A stretch of 64,000 nucleotides of DNA from Piscibacillus sp052246295 (GCA_052246295.1 JBQQCO010000001.1); one strand, 5' to 3'; positions 49,463-59,483 are shown, numbered from the stretch's first letter. The notes: generated by a model from the letters alone, not told the origin. A program made the numbers and translations.

Positions 49463-49939
49463 CTATTTCGCAAAGTTGTCTGGCATTACAACGGCTACAA
49501 CGGATCCAGAAGCGACACGTTCCTCCCCTGCGTAAACGTCAATCTCAGTTTTAAATTTATTTTCACGGACCTCTTCAACCTGGCCAACTGCTTTTATCAG
49601 CGTTCCTTGCGGTGTTGGCCTAGTGAATTTTACCTCGAGTGAAGCCGTGACGAATCTTGGCGCCTCCACTCCGTCACCAGGTTTGTGACCATTTTTACGA
49701 TGTAGAGCTAACGATGCTGATCCTGTTCCATGACAGTCGATTATGGATGCTAAAAATCCACCATAGACGAAACCTGGAATCGCGGTATACTTCTCCTCAG
49801 GCTTATGATAGGTAACAGTCTGATCACCTTCCCATCCCGTTCTAAATTGATGGCCCTCTTCGTTTAAACGTCCACAACCATAACAATGAGCAAAACTGTC
49901 TGGATAATCATCCTGAATGGCATGTTGAATTGTCGTCAT
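49463..49939 (-). CDS. PaaI/YdiI-type hot-dog thioesterase
   Basis: 158 residues. N-terminal CYGCGRLNEEGHQF is typical of a thioesterase subfamily with two Cys. The hot-dog core has GFVYGGFLASIIDCHGTGSASLA (Asp in the active helix) and VTASLEVKFTRPTPQG. GAGGTGG ribosome site. It would hydrolyse an acyl-CoA; it is some 5 kb from the paa genes, so a link is not clear. Confidence 0.8.
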   Translation of the reverse strand: MTTIQHAIQDDYPDSFAHCYGCGRLNEEGHQFRTGWEGDQTVTYHKPEEKYTAIPGFVYGGFLASIIDCHGTGSASLALHRKNGHKPGDGVEAPRFVTASLEVKFTRPTPQGTLIKAVGQVEEVRENKFKTEIDVYAGEERVASGSVVAVVMPDNFAK

Positions 49940-50061
49940 AGTACCACCTCTATTGTTTAAATTTTTTGTAATTTTAGATTAACATACTTACTTGGGCCGT
50001 GCATGACGATGAGGCTTTGGGTCAAAATACAGTTAAAACTGTCGCTAAAGGAGCCCTATAA

Positions 50062-50787
50062 ATGGATGAAACATTAAAAGAAACGCTAATTGTTTTGGGT
50101 CGGATTATCACCATTCTTCCTTTATTGCTTCTAGTTACCATTTTTATGGGCAAACGAGCTATTGGCGAACTTCCGATATTTGATTTTTTGATCATTATTT
50201 CATTAGGGTCACTTGTTGGGGCTGACATCGCAGACCCTTCAATTGCCCACATCTATACGGTTGTGGCGTTAATTGCGATTGCCTTTTTACAACGTTTAGT
50301 GGCCAAGTTGAAAATTGCAAACCGAAAAATCGGTAGATATTTAACCTTTGAGCCGACTGTCGTTGTTCAGGATGGTAAGTTTTTAAATCAAAACTTGAAA
50401 CGAATTCGGTACTCCATCGATAATATCCTTCAGTTATTGAGGGAGAAAAATGTATTTGACCTCAATGACGTGCAAACCGCGATCATAGAATCAGACGGGA
50501 GTTTGAGTGTTTTATTAAAACCCTCAAAGCGCCCCGTGACGATTGAAGATATGAAGTTAGACGGAGGTCAACCTAGCATATCTTTACCTGTCATTATGGA
50601 AGGCGAAATTTACACAAGTATCTTATCATCGTTCAGCCTGAATGAAGCATGGTTGAAAGAAGAATTGGCTAAGCGAGGTATTATCGATGTGCAAGAAGTT
50701 TTTTACGCTGCTATTAACTATGATTTAGAACTTCATGTGTCGCTTAAGAATGAAAAAGGATTAAACGTTCCAAGGTTTTATCATTAA
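50062..50787 (+). CDS. DUF421 (YetF/YcaP-type) membrane protein
   Basis: 241 residues. Three N-terminal helices (residues 10-95) with LGRIITILPLLLLVTIFMGKRAIGELPIFDFLIIISLGSLVGADIAD, then the soluble YetF-like domain (GKFLNQNLKRIRYSIDNILQLLREKNVFDLNDVQTAIIESDGSLSVLLKP). Such proteins occur in sporulation/germination contexts of Bacillus but their biochemical role is not known. AAAGGAG ribosome site. Confidence 0.85.
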   Translation: MDETLKETLIVLGRIITILPLLLLVTIFMGKRAIGELPIFDFLIIISLGSLVGADIADPSIAHIYTVVALIAIAFLQRLVAKLKIANRKIGRYLTFEPTVVVQDGKFLNQNLKRIRYSIDNILQLLREKNVFDLNDVQTAIIESDGSLSVLLKPSKRPVTIEDMKLDGGQPSISLPVIMEGEIYTSILSSFSLNEAWLKEELAKRGIIDVQEVFYAAINYDLELHVSLKNEKGLNVPRFYH

Positions 50788-50872
50788 ATATCTGCAGGTT
50801 TAATAAATTTAGCTGCACGTTTTGACCATATAACTTGCATATACATTCACCACCTATGTTTAGCGCAAACTA

Positions 50873-50913
50873 AAAGTAATCACCTCAAACAAACTCCTAG
50901 AGATGATCACTTT
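50873..50913. terminator. Terminator between DUF421 and ABC genes
   Basis: Arms AAAGTAATCACCTC (50873-50886) and GAGATGATCACTTT (50900-50913) pair with two wobble positions; T-run after the right arm serves the plus-strand gene. Confidence 0.6.
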
Positions 50914-50963
50914 TTAATAATTAAATAGTATGAACTTCTTTTAAAAACGTCTCACCTTAGATA

Positions 50964-51644
50964 TTAAGAGAGTTGCTTTCTTGTTAACTGGCCGTCTCGC
51001 ATTTCAAATAAATGGTTTCCGTAAGTACTTAACTCTGTGTCATGAGTCACAAGAATAATTGTGATTCCTTCTTTCTGCAGGTCTTTGAGTATAGACATAA
51101 CATGATTTCTGCTGTCTACATCTAAATTTCCTGTTGGCTCATCACAAAGCAATATATTAGGACGATTGATTAAGGATCTTGCAATAGCTGTTCGTTGTTT
51201 TTCTCCACCAGATACCATTCCCGGTTGATGCTTCTCTCGATGTGAAAGATTTACTTTGGCCAAAATTTCTTTTGCTTTTATCTCAACCTTCTCCTTCTTC
51301 TCATACGGCAATAAAGGTATCATCACATTTAATAATATGTTGAACTGTTCAAACAACTTAAAATCTTGAAATATATAACCTATATTGTTTCTCCGGAAAT
51401 TTCTTTTTTCTTCTTCTGTTTCTTCGGAAATATGAAAATCATCAATCATAATAGACCCTTCGTCAGGTTGTTCAATGCCAGATAAGACTTTCAATAGCGT
51501 TGTCTTTCCTGAGCCGGACGGTCCTGTAATCGTCAGCCAATCTCCTGATTCAACTTCAAAATCAATCCCTTTTAACACGTGCACCTTTTCCTTATTTATT
51601 TGATAGGATTTTGTTACATTGTTAATCTTGATAAGCATGGTCAT
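50964..51644 (-). CDS. ABC transporter ATPase (LolD/MacB-type)
   Basis: 226 residues. Walker A TGPSGSGKTTLLKVLSG, Q-loop YIFQDFKLFEQFNILLNV, signature VSGGEKQRTAIARSL, Walker B ILLCDEPTGNLDVDS, H-loop VTHDTELS. It overlaps the end of the FtsX-like permease gene by 23 bases and must be its partner. Such pairs move lipids or peptides or power cell-envelope remodelling; peptide-antibiotic resistance is common in Bacillaceae, but no two-component system is adjacent. Confidence 0.85.
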   Translation of the reverse strand: MTMLIKINNVTKSYQINKEKVHVLKGIDFEVESGDWLTITGPSGSGKTTLLKVLSGIEQPDEGSIMIDDFHISEETEEEKRNFRRNNIGYIFQDFKLFEQFNILLNVMIPLLPYEKKEKVEIKAKEILAKVNLSHREKHQPGMVSGGEKQRTAIARSLINRPNILLCDEPTGNLDVDSRNHVMSILKDLQKEGITIILVTHDTELSTYGNHLFEMRDGQLTRKQLS

Positions 51645-54126
51645 CTACCCCTCTAAAAAAGAACCAATTCATAGATTGATTAGCAATTAGTAAAGTAAGT
51701 CCTATAATAAGCAGTATTGAAATCATACTACCCGCAATGATCTGGAAAGATAATTCTACTAAAAAAGCTATAGCAATAAGACTTATCATAAAGCCTAAAC
51801 CAGTCGCTACACTTCCCCATATCAAAACTTCCTTCAAAAAATATTGTTTTATTTTCTTTTTATTCCAGCCAATAGTATTAAATAAGTAAAGTTCCTTCTT
51901 TCGTACTCTCCACAAATTGGCCATCGATTGAATAACAGTGATCATTCCCACTATATATAAGAGAACCACCATCACTAGAAAAATTCCCTCAATATTTCCA
52001 TGTACATACACACCCAACCTTGTTTCGGTTACATTTCCAATGAACTGCTGAAGGAAAAATGGTAGAAAGCTTGTCATCAGTGTTATGATAAAAATCTGTA
52101 TACATGCGGCAAAAATCAATGGAAAATGGAAAAATATATTCTGAGTCAGTATACTTTTCCCCAGCAAAACAACTTGACTGTTTTTCTTCTTCACTAACTG
52201 GAAGGCTATGATATAGCTTATCAACACTAATATGCTGAGAAAAACACTGTAGATAAACATCGTGTTATTTCCTGTCTGAATACCAATAATACTGCTTATA
52301 AGTAATGCAACCACAATAGGTATTAAAAGCAATCTTGACCATTCCTTTAACCGCAATTTACGGATATGGCTAGAAGACCAACCAAGTTGTGCTAATAAAG
52401 CTTCATCCTTCTGTCTTGTTTTAAGCATTTGATGAAAAATAAACAAGATAAACGTAAATGCGACGAAAAAGAAGAGAATTGTGATTAATAATTGCAAGGC
52501 ATTCCAGCTATTCAAAATTTGGTCGGCAGCACCTAATGTTGTAAAAGACTGAACAACTTCCCCAATGCCTTCTACATCGACAGTCATTTCGGTTAAAGAT
52601 GCTCCAGCGACAATATCTACAGTATAACCCTGTGCTTCCCACTCACTGGCAAGCGACTCAATTAATTCTGCCGCAGCTTGGTCATATCCATCAATACCCG
52701 CTACTCTGACACGGATTGCATCAATTGGATTTTCTCCTTTCACTCTTTCAGCCCACTTCAGTGAAATTAACCCATGTGCAGGTGTTGTTATAAAACTACC
52801 TGCAATTGCAGATGGATGCAGAGTAATAGTTTCATCACTTTTTAGATAAGGAGTCTCGCCACCGTAAATCCCTAAAGGGGAAGATGCTAGTTGATTATCA
52901 TTCTCTGTGATCGAGTACGTTCCATTTTCCACAAATGCAAAGAATTCATCATCGTTCAGTGGTTTGTTCTCTTCATCCACCTCGTAAATCATTTCTTTAT
53001 GCATTTCCCGATAAATAGGTGCTTGATAATAATCATCCATTCCAACTTGCTCCACTGCTAATGATTGATCTTCCCGGATAATATAGTCTACAGGCTCCAG
53101 ATTAAATTTTATTCGTTGGGCAGTAAAATGAGATACTTGACCATAATTAGGAATATCCTCTGGCTTACCAATAGACAACTTTTCGTCTTCTGTTACATAT
53201 AAAACACCTTCAGAAAAAGGAAAATGATTGTCACTCGGGTGCAAATTTAGCACCTTAGGGTTATGTAGTCTTTTGGGCGATAGATATTCCTCAACTAATT
53301 CAGCATATTCTTCAGGAAACTCTGCCATTGTCAGACTCGGGTTACCTCTAACAGAATGGTTGTATATTTCCGTCAGTTCTGCATCGGTCAATGGCTCTAA
53401 TGTATCAATAGTAACTCGCATTTCCACAGGAACAGATACATCAGATAGTGTCATGATTGATGCATATCCTTCTTCTCCCTCAAAATAGCCAGTGTTAGGA
53501 TCAAACGCTTTTTCTTCTAAAGGAGAAAAATCTTGCCCAATTAATTTTTCTTCTTCCACTGGGTCGATAGCAACAACTTGATGATATGAAACAGGAAAAT
53601 TGAAAGTCGCAATATCTTCACCAAAATAAGCACTTGTTACGTCAAAATTTGAACCAAATCTAAGCTGGGGTTCACCAAAATCATACATGAACGTCTTCTC
53701 TTGAGCGATATAATCATGATGCCCGTCTGAAGTGCTATATTCCACTTCATAATAAATAGGGTCAACAGGATTCTTCTCCATCATCCATGTTCTATCAAGA
53801 GCCGTAAACAGACCAATTGAGGCTACTGGGGCAGCAATTTCCACATTCTCATGATTTTTAATATTGGTCCATTCTTCTAGACTAATGCCACCTTTTCCAA
53901 CCCCTAAATAATTCTCCTCCACAAGATTTAGTTGACGTTCCAAATCCGTTCGGGCACCGTCTGGACGAATCAGAATATCGTAGCTACCCCTGGAGAAATC
54001 TGTAATATTTTGAGTCACTTCCTCGTTCGCTTGTTTCATTATAGAAAAACTGTAGGCAAGCATACTAATGATAATCATTAGTACGCCAGCCACCATAAAT
54101 AAGCTTCGCTTACTGTGCAATTTCAT
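51622..54126 (-). CDS. Large FtsX-type ABC permease
   Basis: 834 residues. One N-terminal helix (about 8-28), a large external domain of about 500 residues rich in acidic and aromatic residues, then groups of helices after about residue 540 (ILFFFVAFTFILFIFHQML; VALLISSIIGIQTG; MVVLLYIVGMITVIQSMANLWRVRKKELYLFNTIGW), as in MacB/FtsX permeases. The helix-plus-juxtamembrane pattern, RKKELYLFNTIGWNKKKIKQYFLKE, is a FtsX C-terminal hallmark. The external domain may bind a peptide. GGTGG ribosome site. Confidence 0.8.
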   Translation of the reverse strand: MKLHSKRSLFMVAGVLMIIISMLAYSFSIMKQANEEVTQNITDFSRGSYDILIRPDGARTDLERQLNLVEENYLGVGKGGISLEEWTNIKNHENVEIAAPVASIGLFTALDRTWMMEKNPVDPIYYEVEYSTSDGHHDYIAQEKTFMYDFGEPQLRFGSNFDVTSAYFGEDIATFNFPVSYHQVVAIDPVEEEKLIGQDFSPLEEKAFDPNTGYFEGEEGYASIMTLSDVSVPVEMRVTIDTLEPLTDAELTEIYNHSVRGNPSLTMAEFPEEYAELVEEYLSPKRLHNPKVLNLHPSDNHFPFSEGVLYVTEDEKLSIGKPEDIPNYGQVSHFTAQRIKFNLEPVDYIIREDQSLAVEQVGMDDYYQAPIYREMHKEMIYEVDEENKPLNDDEFFAFVENGTYSITENDNQLASSPLGIYGGETPYLKSDETITLHPSAIAGSFITTPAHGLISLKWAERVKGENPIDAIRVRVAGIDGYDQAAAELIESLASEWEAQGYTVDIVAGASLTEMTVDVEGIGEVVQSFTTLGAADQILNSWNALQLLITILFFFVAFTFILFIFHQMLKTRQKDEALLAQLGWSSSHIRKLRLKEWSRLLLIPIVVALLISSIIGIQTGNNTMFIYSVFLSILVLISYIIAFQLVKKKNSQVVLLGKSILTQNIFFHFPLIFAACIQIFIITLMTSFLPFFLQQFIGNVTETRLGVYVHGNIEGIFLVMVVLLYIVGMITVIQSMANLWRVRKKELYLFNTIGWNKKKIKQYFLKEVLIWGSVATGLGFMISLIAIAFLVELSFQIIAGSMISILLIIGLTLLIANQSMNWFFFRGVDDHAYQD

Positions 54127-54195
54127 GGTTTTCCACCGCCGTTATTAATAGCTTATTGTTGCAAACCTTATATTAAAGATGCATTTCTTTATATG

Positions 54196-54224
54196 AATAT
54201 ACATAATTATCAAAAAAATGTCAA
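54196..54224 (-). promoter_or_regulatory. Sigma-A promoter of the FtsX-ABC operon
   Basis: Minus strand TTGACA (54219-54224), 17 bases, TATATT (54196-54201). It is a near-consensus promoter about 70 bases before the permease start codon. Between it and the terminator at 54338 the sequence is AT-rich with no visible motif. Confidence 0.75.
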
Positions 54225-54337
54225 TATTTGATATTATTAGATAGAAATGTGTAATAGCTTTTAAAGAACTATGTTATTTACAATATTACAATTGCAAGGC
54301 TGCTGCTTTTATTTGAGTCATCACACTTTTTTAAAAA

Positions 54338-54366
54338 AGCTTTTGCGCCGAACTAGCGCAAAAGCT
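54338..54366 (-). terminator. Terminator after the DUF899 pseudogene
   Basis: Arms AGCTTTTGCGC (54338-54348) and GCGCAAAAGCT (54356-54366), seven-base loop; on the minus strand the hairpin is followed by TTTTTT. It still marks the end of the decayed gene. Confidence 0.8.
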
Positions 54367-54374
54367 CACAGAAA

Positions 54375-55011
54375 TTAATATGCCTTTTTCGGTGCCCACT
54401 GACTTTCCTCTTCATGTAGTAAATCTATGAACGACCACATACCACAGAATGAATCTCCAGGACCGAATGGAGCTGATGAGTATTGTTGAACTACTCCCAC
54501 CTAAACGCTATCGCGTTTTGAGGAAGGAGTCTTCTGCCGTCGAATGATAAATCTGACCATCTCCGTCTTTTTTCAAAATGGACACGCCTGGCTGAGGTGA
54601 ACCCTCAAAAGTTTCAAAACCTAACGCCTGTTTGAATCTAGATTGTGAAGTTGAAACTAGTTTGAAATTCCAATTACGTTGATCCGCAAATTCAGCCATG
54701 GCATCCGGTTCGTCCGATGAGGCTAATACGACTGGTGCGACACTTTCTAAATGGTGCAAGATGCCATTGATTTCGTCCGCCCAAAGCATACAATAATTAC
54801 AGGACTTCCCCATGTTCTGAATGACATACAATGTGTCAGCATCACCAAATAGCTCATCGACTTACACTTAATTACCTTCTCGATCCAACAATTCATAATG
54901 ATCAATGACCACATTTTCCTCCTGCTTCAACAGCTCAAACAATTCCTTCCTTTTAGAAGCCAATTCTTGATGAAGGTTATTAATCTTTTCTTGCAAAACC
55001 GCATTCGACAT
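54375..55011 (-). pseudogene. DUF899 thioredoxin-like protein, decayed
   Basis: Starts at the ATG at 55011 behind GGGAGG and reads MSNAVLQEKINNLHQ with normal coding quality. It then meets two in-frame TAA codons near 54866-54872, one codon apart (GN-stop-V-stop-VDELFGD), after which the same frame continues as the recognised DUF899 core (IQNMGKSCNYCMLWADEI) to a TAG near 54508. The C-terminal part (GPGDSFCGMWSFIDLLHEEES) is then found in another frame up to TAA at 54375. So there are three stops and one frameshift. The family is thioredoxin-like (CNYC). Confidence 0.85.
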
Positions 55012-55068
55012 TCTAGAAACCTCCCAAAATTTTTGTTATAACTAAGTTCTACAAAAATACAGAAAAAA

Positions 55069-55094
55069 CCTCTTATTGCAATCACAATAAGAGG
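55069..55094 (-). terminator. Terminator of the YeeE/YedE gene
   Basis: Arms CCTCTTATTG (55069-55078) and CAATAAGAGG (55085-55094); on the minus strand followed by TTTTTT. It lies six bases past the YeeE/YedE stop. Confidence 0.85.
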
Positions 55095-55100
55095 TAGATT

Positions 55101-56357
55101 TTAACAAAATGAGTCTTTTGGTTTTGGTACGGATAATCCGAATAGCGGTCTGAGGTACAGTGCGATAAACGTACCGGCTAAAGCCATAATGCCCCAAACG
55201 TATCCGTGTAAACTAAATGATGCAATTCCACCGAAGTATGCTCCAATATTACAACCGAATGCTAGGCGTGCGCCGTAACCCATTAGTAAACCACCGATGA
55301 TTGCTGCCGTCACATTCCCTTTAGTAAGGTTAGAGAACTTAAATAATCCTCCTGCAGCTGATGCTAAGAAAGCACCTAAAATAACACCAAAGTTTAGAAT
55401 TGTTGTCGAGTCTGCAAAAATAGATGCTTCTAACGCCTGAGCATTAGCACCTTGCCAATAGCTCCAGCTAGCGACGTCAATGCCTAGAAAGTCCGCTGCT
55501 TTAGATCCCCATAAGGCAAATGCAGACGTAATGCCCCATGGATTGCCTCGCGTCATAAGCGTTAACGCATTTAAAACAGCAAGCGCAATCGCTGCTGCAA
55601 ATAGTGGCCATGAACCACGGAAAATACGTTTCCAACCTGCTGTCGTAGGAAGTGGCGCCATTTTCGGAGCCTTTTTCTTACGTTCTACGACAAGTGTGAT
55701 CCAAGCAATTAATCCAAATAATGCGATCGACACAGCCCAGGCACCTCCGTACCCTAGACCAGTTGATGTCGCAAGTGAGAAAGCTTCCATCGATGGGAGT
55801 TCCTCTGTCCAAAATGGTAAATGGGCAGCTCCTACTGTTGCACCCACGATGAAAAATAGTAATGTGATGAGCATCACCGTACGGCCGCCACCAACAGCAT
55901 AAAGCGTACCTGATGCGCAACCGCCACCTAACTGCATACCGATTCCAAACATGAACGCACCAACTAAAACACTAATCCCCACAGGTGCGACATAGCCCGC
56001 TGCACCTGTTCCAAAGAAGGATATACCAAACGCTAATATAGGTGCGAATAATGTTACCGCAACTCCTAGCATTAACATGTGCGCCCGTAGCGCCTGACCA
56101 TTACCGACAGATGCAAAGCGACGAAACGCTGACGTAAAGCCGAAACGCGCATGGAATAGTGTGTAACCTAATAGTAGCCCTAGTAATAATAACACTGGTT
56201 GCATAGCCTCTTGTGTCATCAATAGATAAACCATAAGAATGGCTGTCACAACTAATGCTCCCACAATTAATTTTGTTTGTGGTTTATTCAAACCCGTGTC
56301 GTTAGCTTTCACAGGATCTTTTACTTCATTGACTGGCTGTACTCTTGTTGTAGCCAT
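55101..56357 (-). CDS. YeeE/YedE-family sulfur-compound transporter
   Basis: 418 residues, about ten to twelve helices in two similar halves. Conserved Gly/Cys segments: GIGMQLGGGCASGTLYAVGGG (about 140-160) and YGARLAFGCNIGAYFGGIASFSLHG (about 362-385). Each half has one Cys in the putative pore. The family takes up thiosulfate or related sulfur compounds. The C-terminal residue is an additional Cys (KPKDSFC). No TusA-like partner or rhodanese is adjacent. Confidence 0.85.
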   Translation of the reverse strand: MATTRVQPVNEVKDPVKANDTGLNKPQTKLIVGALVVTAILMVYLLMTQEAMQPVLLLLGLLLGYTLFHARFGFTSAFRRFASVGNGQALRAHMLMLGVAVTLFAPILAFGISFFGTGAAGYVAPVGISVLVGAFMFGIGMQLGGGCASGTLYAVGGGRTVMLITLLFFIVGATVGAAHLPFWTEELPSMEAFSLATSTGLGYGGAWAVSIALFGLIAWITLVVERKKKAPKMAPLPTTAGWKRIFRGSWPLFAAAIALAVLNALTLMTRGNPWGITSAFALWGSKAADFLGIDVASWSYWQGANAQALEASIFADSTTILNFGVILGAFLASAAGGLFKFSNLTKGNVTAAIIGGLLMGYGARLAFGCNIGAYFGGIASFSLHGYVWGIMALAGTFIALYLRPLFGLSVPKPKDSFC

Positions 56358-56690
56358 ATAAAATCACCTTTTCTGATAAATTTTGTCGGAATTAATGACA
56401 TACATTATCATATTAAGGATTCACCATTTTGTCAAAGGAAAAACTTGCAAACTATTAACCTTTTTATAGTTCATAATCCCTAAAAACATTCGTCACACGA
56501 AGTATCATACTATAGTATTAATACTCTTCTATCACTTGCTCTAACTACGCTAAATAAACCTTTTGCAGGCTTTCACTCAAACTTTTTAACTATTGTTTAA
56601 ATTTTCTAAATATAATGATAACTAATCATGACGATTCCTCTCTATCAATCTATAATGACTATTAATAATCTATTGGGAGGGGTTTATTTT
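56358..56690. other. Divergent promoter region of the transporter and protease genes
   Basis: AT-rich. A TATAAT-like box (near 56612-56617) with no clear -35 stands before the protease; the protease ribosome site GGGAGGGG is at 56674-56681. No repeats or hairpins of note. An in-frame upstream ATG at 56628 extends the protease frame but lacks a ribosome site. Confidence 0.4.
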
Positions 56691-58358
56691 ATGAAAATGC
56701 GTAAAGCAACCAGTGTTGTTTTAGCATCATCGCTATTATTTGGTGGTTTTCAAACAAGCCACGCACTTATGCAGGAGGATGTACAAGCACCGAACGTTTT
56801 ATCTCAACAAAAAGTGAAAGAATTTAAGGAACACGTTCCGGTATTTGTACAGGAAATGCACCAAGAGCGTTTCGCAAACAGTGATGTTAAGAACGCAAAA
56901 GCTTACTTGAACAAACAAAAAAACAAGCTTGGCATTCAAAAGACAGAAGAAAACCTAAAAGCTAAAAAGGTCGAAACAGATGAACTAGGCATGACCCATG
57001 TTCGATTCAATCAAGAGAAGAACGGCATCCCTATTGAAGGCACAGAAGTGATTGTTCACTTTAACGACCAAAATGAAGTCGTTGCGATGAACGGTCATGT
57101 CAGTGAAGAAAACGCCTTAGAAAATTTAGATACAACTCCTAAGCTAAGCGCTAACGAAGCTATGGAGATTGCTAAAACAGATGTAAAAGCCCCTAAAGAG
57201 CTAAGGTATAAGCCGAAATCCGAGCTTGTTGTATACCCGTTTGAAGGAGAAAATTATTTAGCTCATAAGGTTAACGTCACATTCATGTCAGATGACCCAG
57301 GAAACTGGTTTGTCTATGTCGATGCCCATAGCGGACAAGTCATTGACAAACTTAATGCGCTACACCCGTTAGAAGAATATGAAATGGAGGATCATAAAGG
57401 CGTAGGTACTGGCGTTCATGGCGAACATCGCGGAGACCTCCACATGTCCCGCACCAAAGCAGATGGCGACAGCACGAAGTTTATGCTAGCTGACCATTCA
57501 CATGAAGGGTTAGAAGGTATTTTTACGTATGACTACAAAACTGGAGAACTTGTGACGAACGAAAGTGCTTCATTTAAAGAGGAAGAGCATGCACCAGGTG
57601 TCGATGCGCATTATAACTCCGAACAGGTGTATGACTACTATAAAGAAGCCCATGATCGTAATTCTTTAGATGATGAAGGAATGGCGATTGTGTCATATGT
57701 TAACTTTGGAAACAATTACAATAACGCGTTTTGGAACGGACGTCACATGACTTATGGTAATGGCGATGGTGATTTCTTAGTACCATTATCAGCCGGCCTC
57801 GATGTCGCTGCACACGAAATGACCCACGGCGTTATTACAAATACTGCTAATCTAGTCTATCGAAATCAATCAGGTGCCCTTAACGAAGCCTATGCAGATA
57901 TATTCGGAGCGATCATTGACGATGAAAACTGGGAGCTAGGTGAGGACATTATGGGACCAGGCGCGATTGAAGACGGACGCACAGCACTTCGTAGCCTGAG
58001 CGACCCAAGTAAATTCCCAGTCAATGAAGCGTATATTCCATACGGTAACGGTGAGGGAATGTACCCATCTCACATGGATGAATACTATGACTTACCATGG
58101 TATTTAGACAATGGTGGCGTTCACATCAACTCGTCAATCATTAACCATGCAGCTTACTTAACTGCACAAGAAATCGGACGAGAAGCATTAGGTCAAATAT
58201 ATTACCGCGCACTCGTTCACTATCTAACACCTAACTCCGACTTCCAAGAAGCTAGACAAGTGATTGTTCAATCAGCAATCGACTTATACGGTGAAGGAAG
58301 CGAGGAAGTCCAAGCGACAGCAAGCGGCTTTGATCAAGTTGGGATTAATGAAGAATAA
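56691..58358 (+). CDS. npr: Thermolysin-like neutral metalloprotease (M4)
   Basis: 555 residues from the ATG at 56691 with GGGAGGGG upstream. Signal peptide (1-25, SVVLASSLLFGGFQTSHA), FTP and PepSY inhibitory propeptide to about 245, then the catalytic domain. Zinc site HEMTH (His 375, Glu 376, His 379) with Glu 399 in GALNEAYAD, exactly 20 residues on as in thermolysin. The second catalytic His is in GGVHINSSIINHAAYL. The mature enzyme is acidic, which suits salt. It degrades extracellular protein. Confidence 0.9.
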   Translation: MKMRKATSVVLASSLLFGGFQTSHALMQEDVQAPNVLSQQKVKEFKEHVPVFVQEMHQERFANSDVKNAKAYLNKQKNKLGIQKTEENLKAKKVETDELGMTHVRFNQEKNGIPIEGTEVIVHFNDQNEVVAMNGHVSEENALENLDTTPKLSANEAMEIAKTDVKAPKELRYKPKSELVVYPFEGENYLAHKVNVTFMSDDPGNWFVYVDAHSGQVIDKLNALHPLEEYEMEDHKGVGTGVHGEHRGDLHMSRTKADGDSTKFMLADHSHEGLEGIFTYDYKTGELVTNESASFKEEEHAPGVDAHYNSEQVYDYYKEAHDRNSLDDEGMAIVSYVNFGNNYNNAFWNGRHMTYGNGDGDFLVPLSAGLDVAAHEMTHGVITNTANLVYRNQSGALNEAYADIFGAIIDDENWELGEDIMGPGAIEDGRTALRSLSDPSKFPVNEAYIPYGNGEGMYPSHMDEYYDLPWYLDNGGVHINSSIINHAAYLTAQEIGREALGQIYYRALVHYLTPNSDFQEARQVIVQSAIDLYGEGSEEVQATASGFDQVGINEE

Positions 58359-58362
58359 ATAA

Positions 58363-58394
58363 AATGAAGCCTTCGCGTGTGCGGAGGCTTCATT
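58363..58394 (+). terminator. Terminator of the protease gene
   Basis: Arms AATGAAGCCT (58363-58372) and AGGCTTCATT (58385-58394), 12-base loop, A-rich before and T-rich after. It stops before the convergent membrane-protein gene. Confidence 0.75.
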
Positions 58395-58397
58395 AAT

Positions 58398-59183
58398 TTA
58401 GTCAACATCCCTATAGCGAGATTTAAATTGATACCCATCAAACCAATTTTCTGTAGTAAATGAATACTTCATCCAAACATCAGCTGTTGAATTAGTTTCT
58501 TCAGTTTCAACCAACTTAATTTCCCCTGGCTCTAACCTCATAACCTTAGATTCTATTTCCTTCTGTGTACTACCGTCTCTATTTACGGTTCTAATTAGAA
58601 ATTGAACTTCTTTAACCTCATCCATATTGTTTCTGGCATAAAACACATTATATATCTTAAAATCACAATTTCTTCTTCTAAGGCACCTGTCTTCTGAAAC
58701 GGCTAACCTTAAACCAATTTCTTCATCATCCACTTGTTCGAGTTCACTATAGGCATTGTTCAAGGCAATGGTATAATCTAATTTGTTAGCCGCTGGATAA
58801 ATCCAAGCCATAAAAATAAACATGCTTACTGCTAAAAACGTAGTAAAGATCCACATGGCTTTTGGATCATGAAGGTTTTTAGGTAATGGATTTTTGCGAT
58901 ATCGAAATGTTATACCTAAATTTATAAGACCAATAATGATGAATATAGTTAATGAAACTATCAAACCCCCGATAAGGTTTGAATGGTCCATAAAAATTGG
59001 TAGTTCATATTTACTTTTTTGATAAATGGCTAACACCAATATTAATAAACATATTGTGATAAAAAGAAATAATGGGCCCTTCTTATTTAATTTCTCTTTC
59101 TTACCTTTTTTTACATTAATATAAGAAACATACAACCACATATAAGGGATGATTCCTATTATTATAAAAGTATAATCAACCAT
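58398..59183 (-). CDS. Membrane protein of unknown function
   Basis: 261 residues: four N-terminal helices (about 3-22, 37-56, 74-100, 110-130), then a soluble C-terminal domain of about 120 residues with two Cys (SEDRCLRRRNCDFK), probably external. Family not recognised. It is cotranscribed with the next small gene, 17 bases upstream. Confidence 0.55.
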   Translation of the reverse strand: MVDYTFIIIGIIPYMWLYVSYINVKKGKKEKLNKKGPLFLFITICLLILVLAIYQKSKYELPIFMDHSNLIGGLIVSLTIFIIIGLINLGITFRYRKNPLPKNLHDPKAMWIFTTFLAVSMFIFMAWIYPAANKLDYTIALNNAYSELEQVDDEEIGLRLAVSEDRCLRRRNCDFKIYNVFYARNNMDEVKEVQFLIRTVNRDGSTQKEIESKVMRLEPGEIKLVETEETNSTADVWMKYSFTTENWFDGYQFKSRYRDVD

Positions 59184-59200
59184 GATTGTGCCCCTTTATA

Positions 59201-59416
59201 TCATGCTGAATGGTTATAATCATTCTCTTTAATAGTATTTAAATATCTTTTTCTCATTATGGGTAATCCCACACCTAATACCACAGCCGTTATTACAGAT
59301 CCGATTGCAGCAGTACCATTAATTAACTCAACAAGTGTTACAGGGATGTATATAACATAAGCAAAAATCATTAAAAACAAGAATAGTCTTTTTACACCTT
59401 TTTCTGATCTAAACAT
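59201..59416 (-). CDS. Small two-helix membrane protein
   Basis: 71 residues: MFRSEKGVKRLFLFLMIFAYVIYIPVTLVELING and AIGSVITAVVLGVGLPIMRKRYL form two helices. Family not recognised. Confidence 0.5.
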   Translation of the reverse strand: MFRSEKGVKRLFLFLMIFAYVIYIPVTLVELINGTAAIGSVITAVVLGVGLPIMRKRYLNTIKENDYNHSA

Positions 59417-59483
59417 GTTTACACCTCTTTTTTGGAGTTATGTTTTAAAACTTTTTTGTTTGAGTTATATGAATCAATTTAAC

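Noticed and set aside
56628..56690. Upstream extension of the protease gene to the ATG at 56628
   Set aside because: It lacks a ribosome site and would put 21 non-signal residues before a clean signal peptide; the ATG at 56691 has GGGAGGGG.
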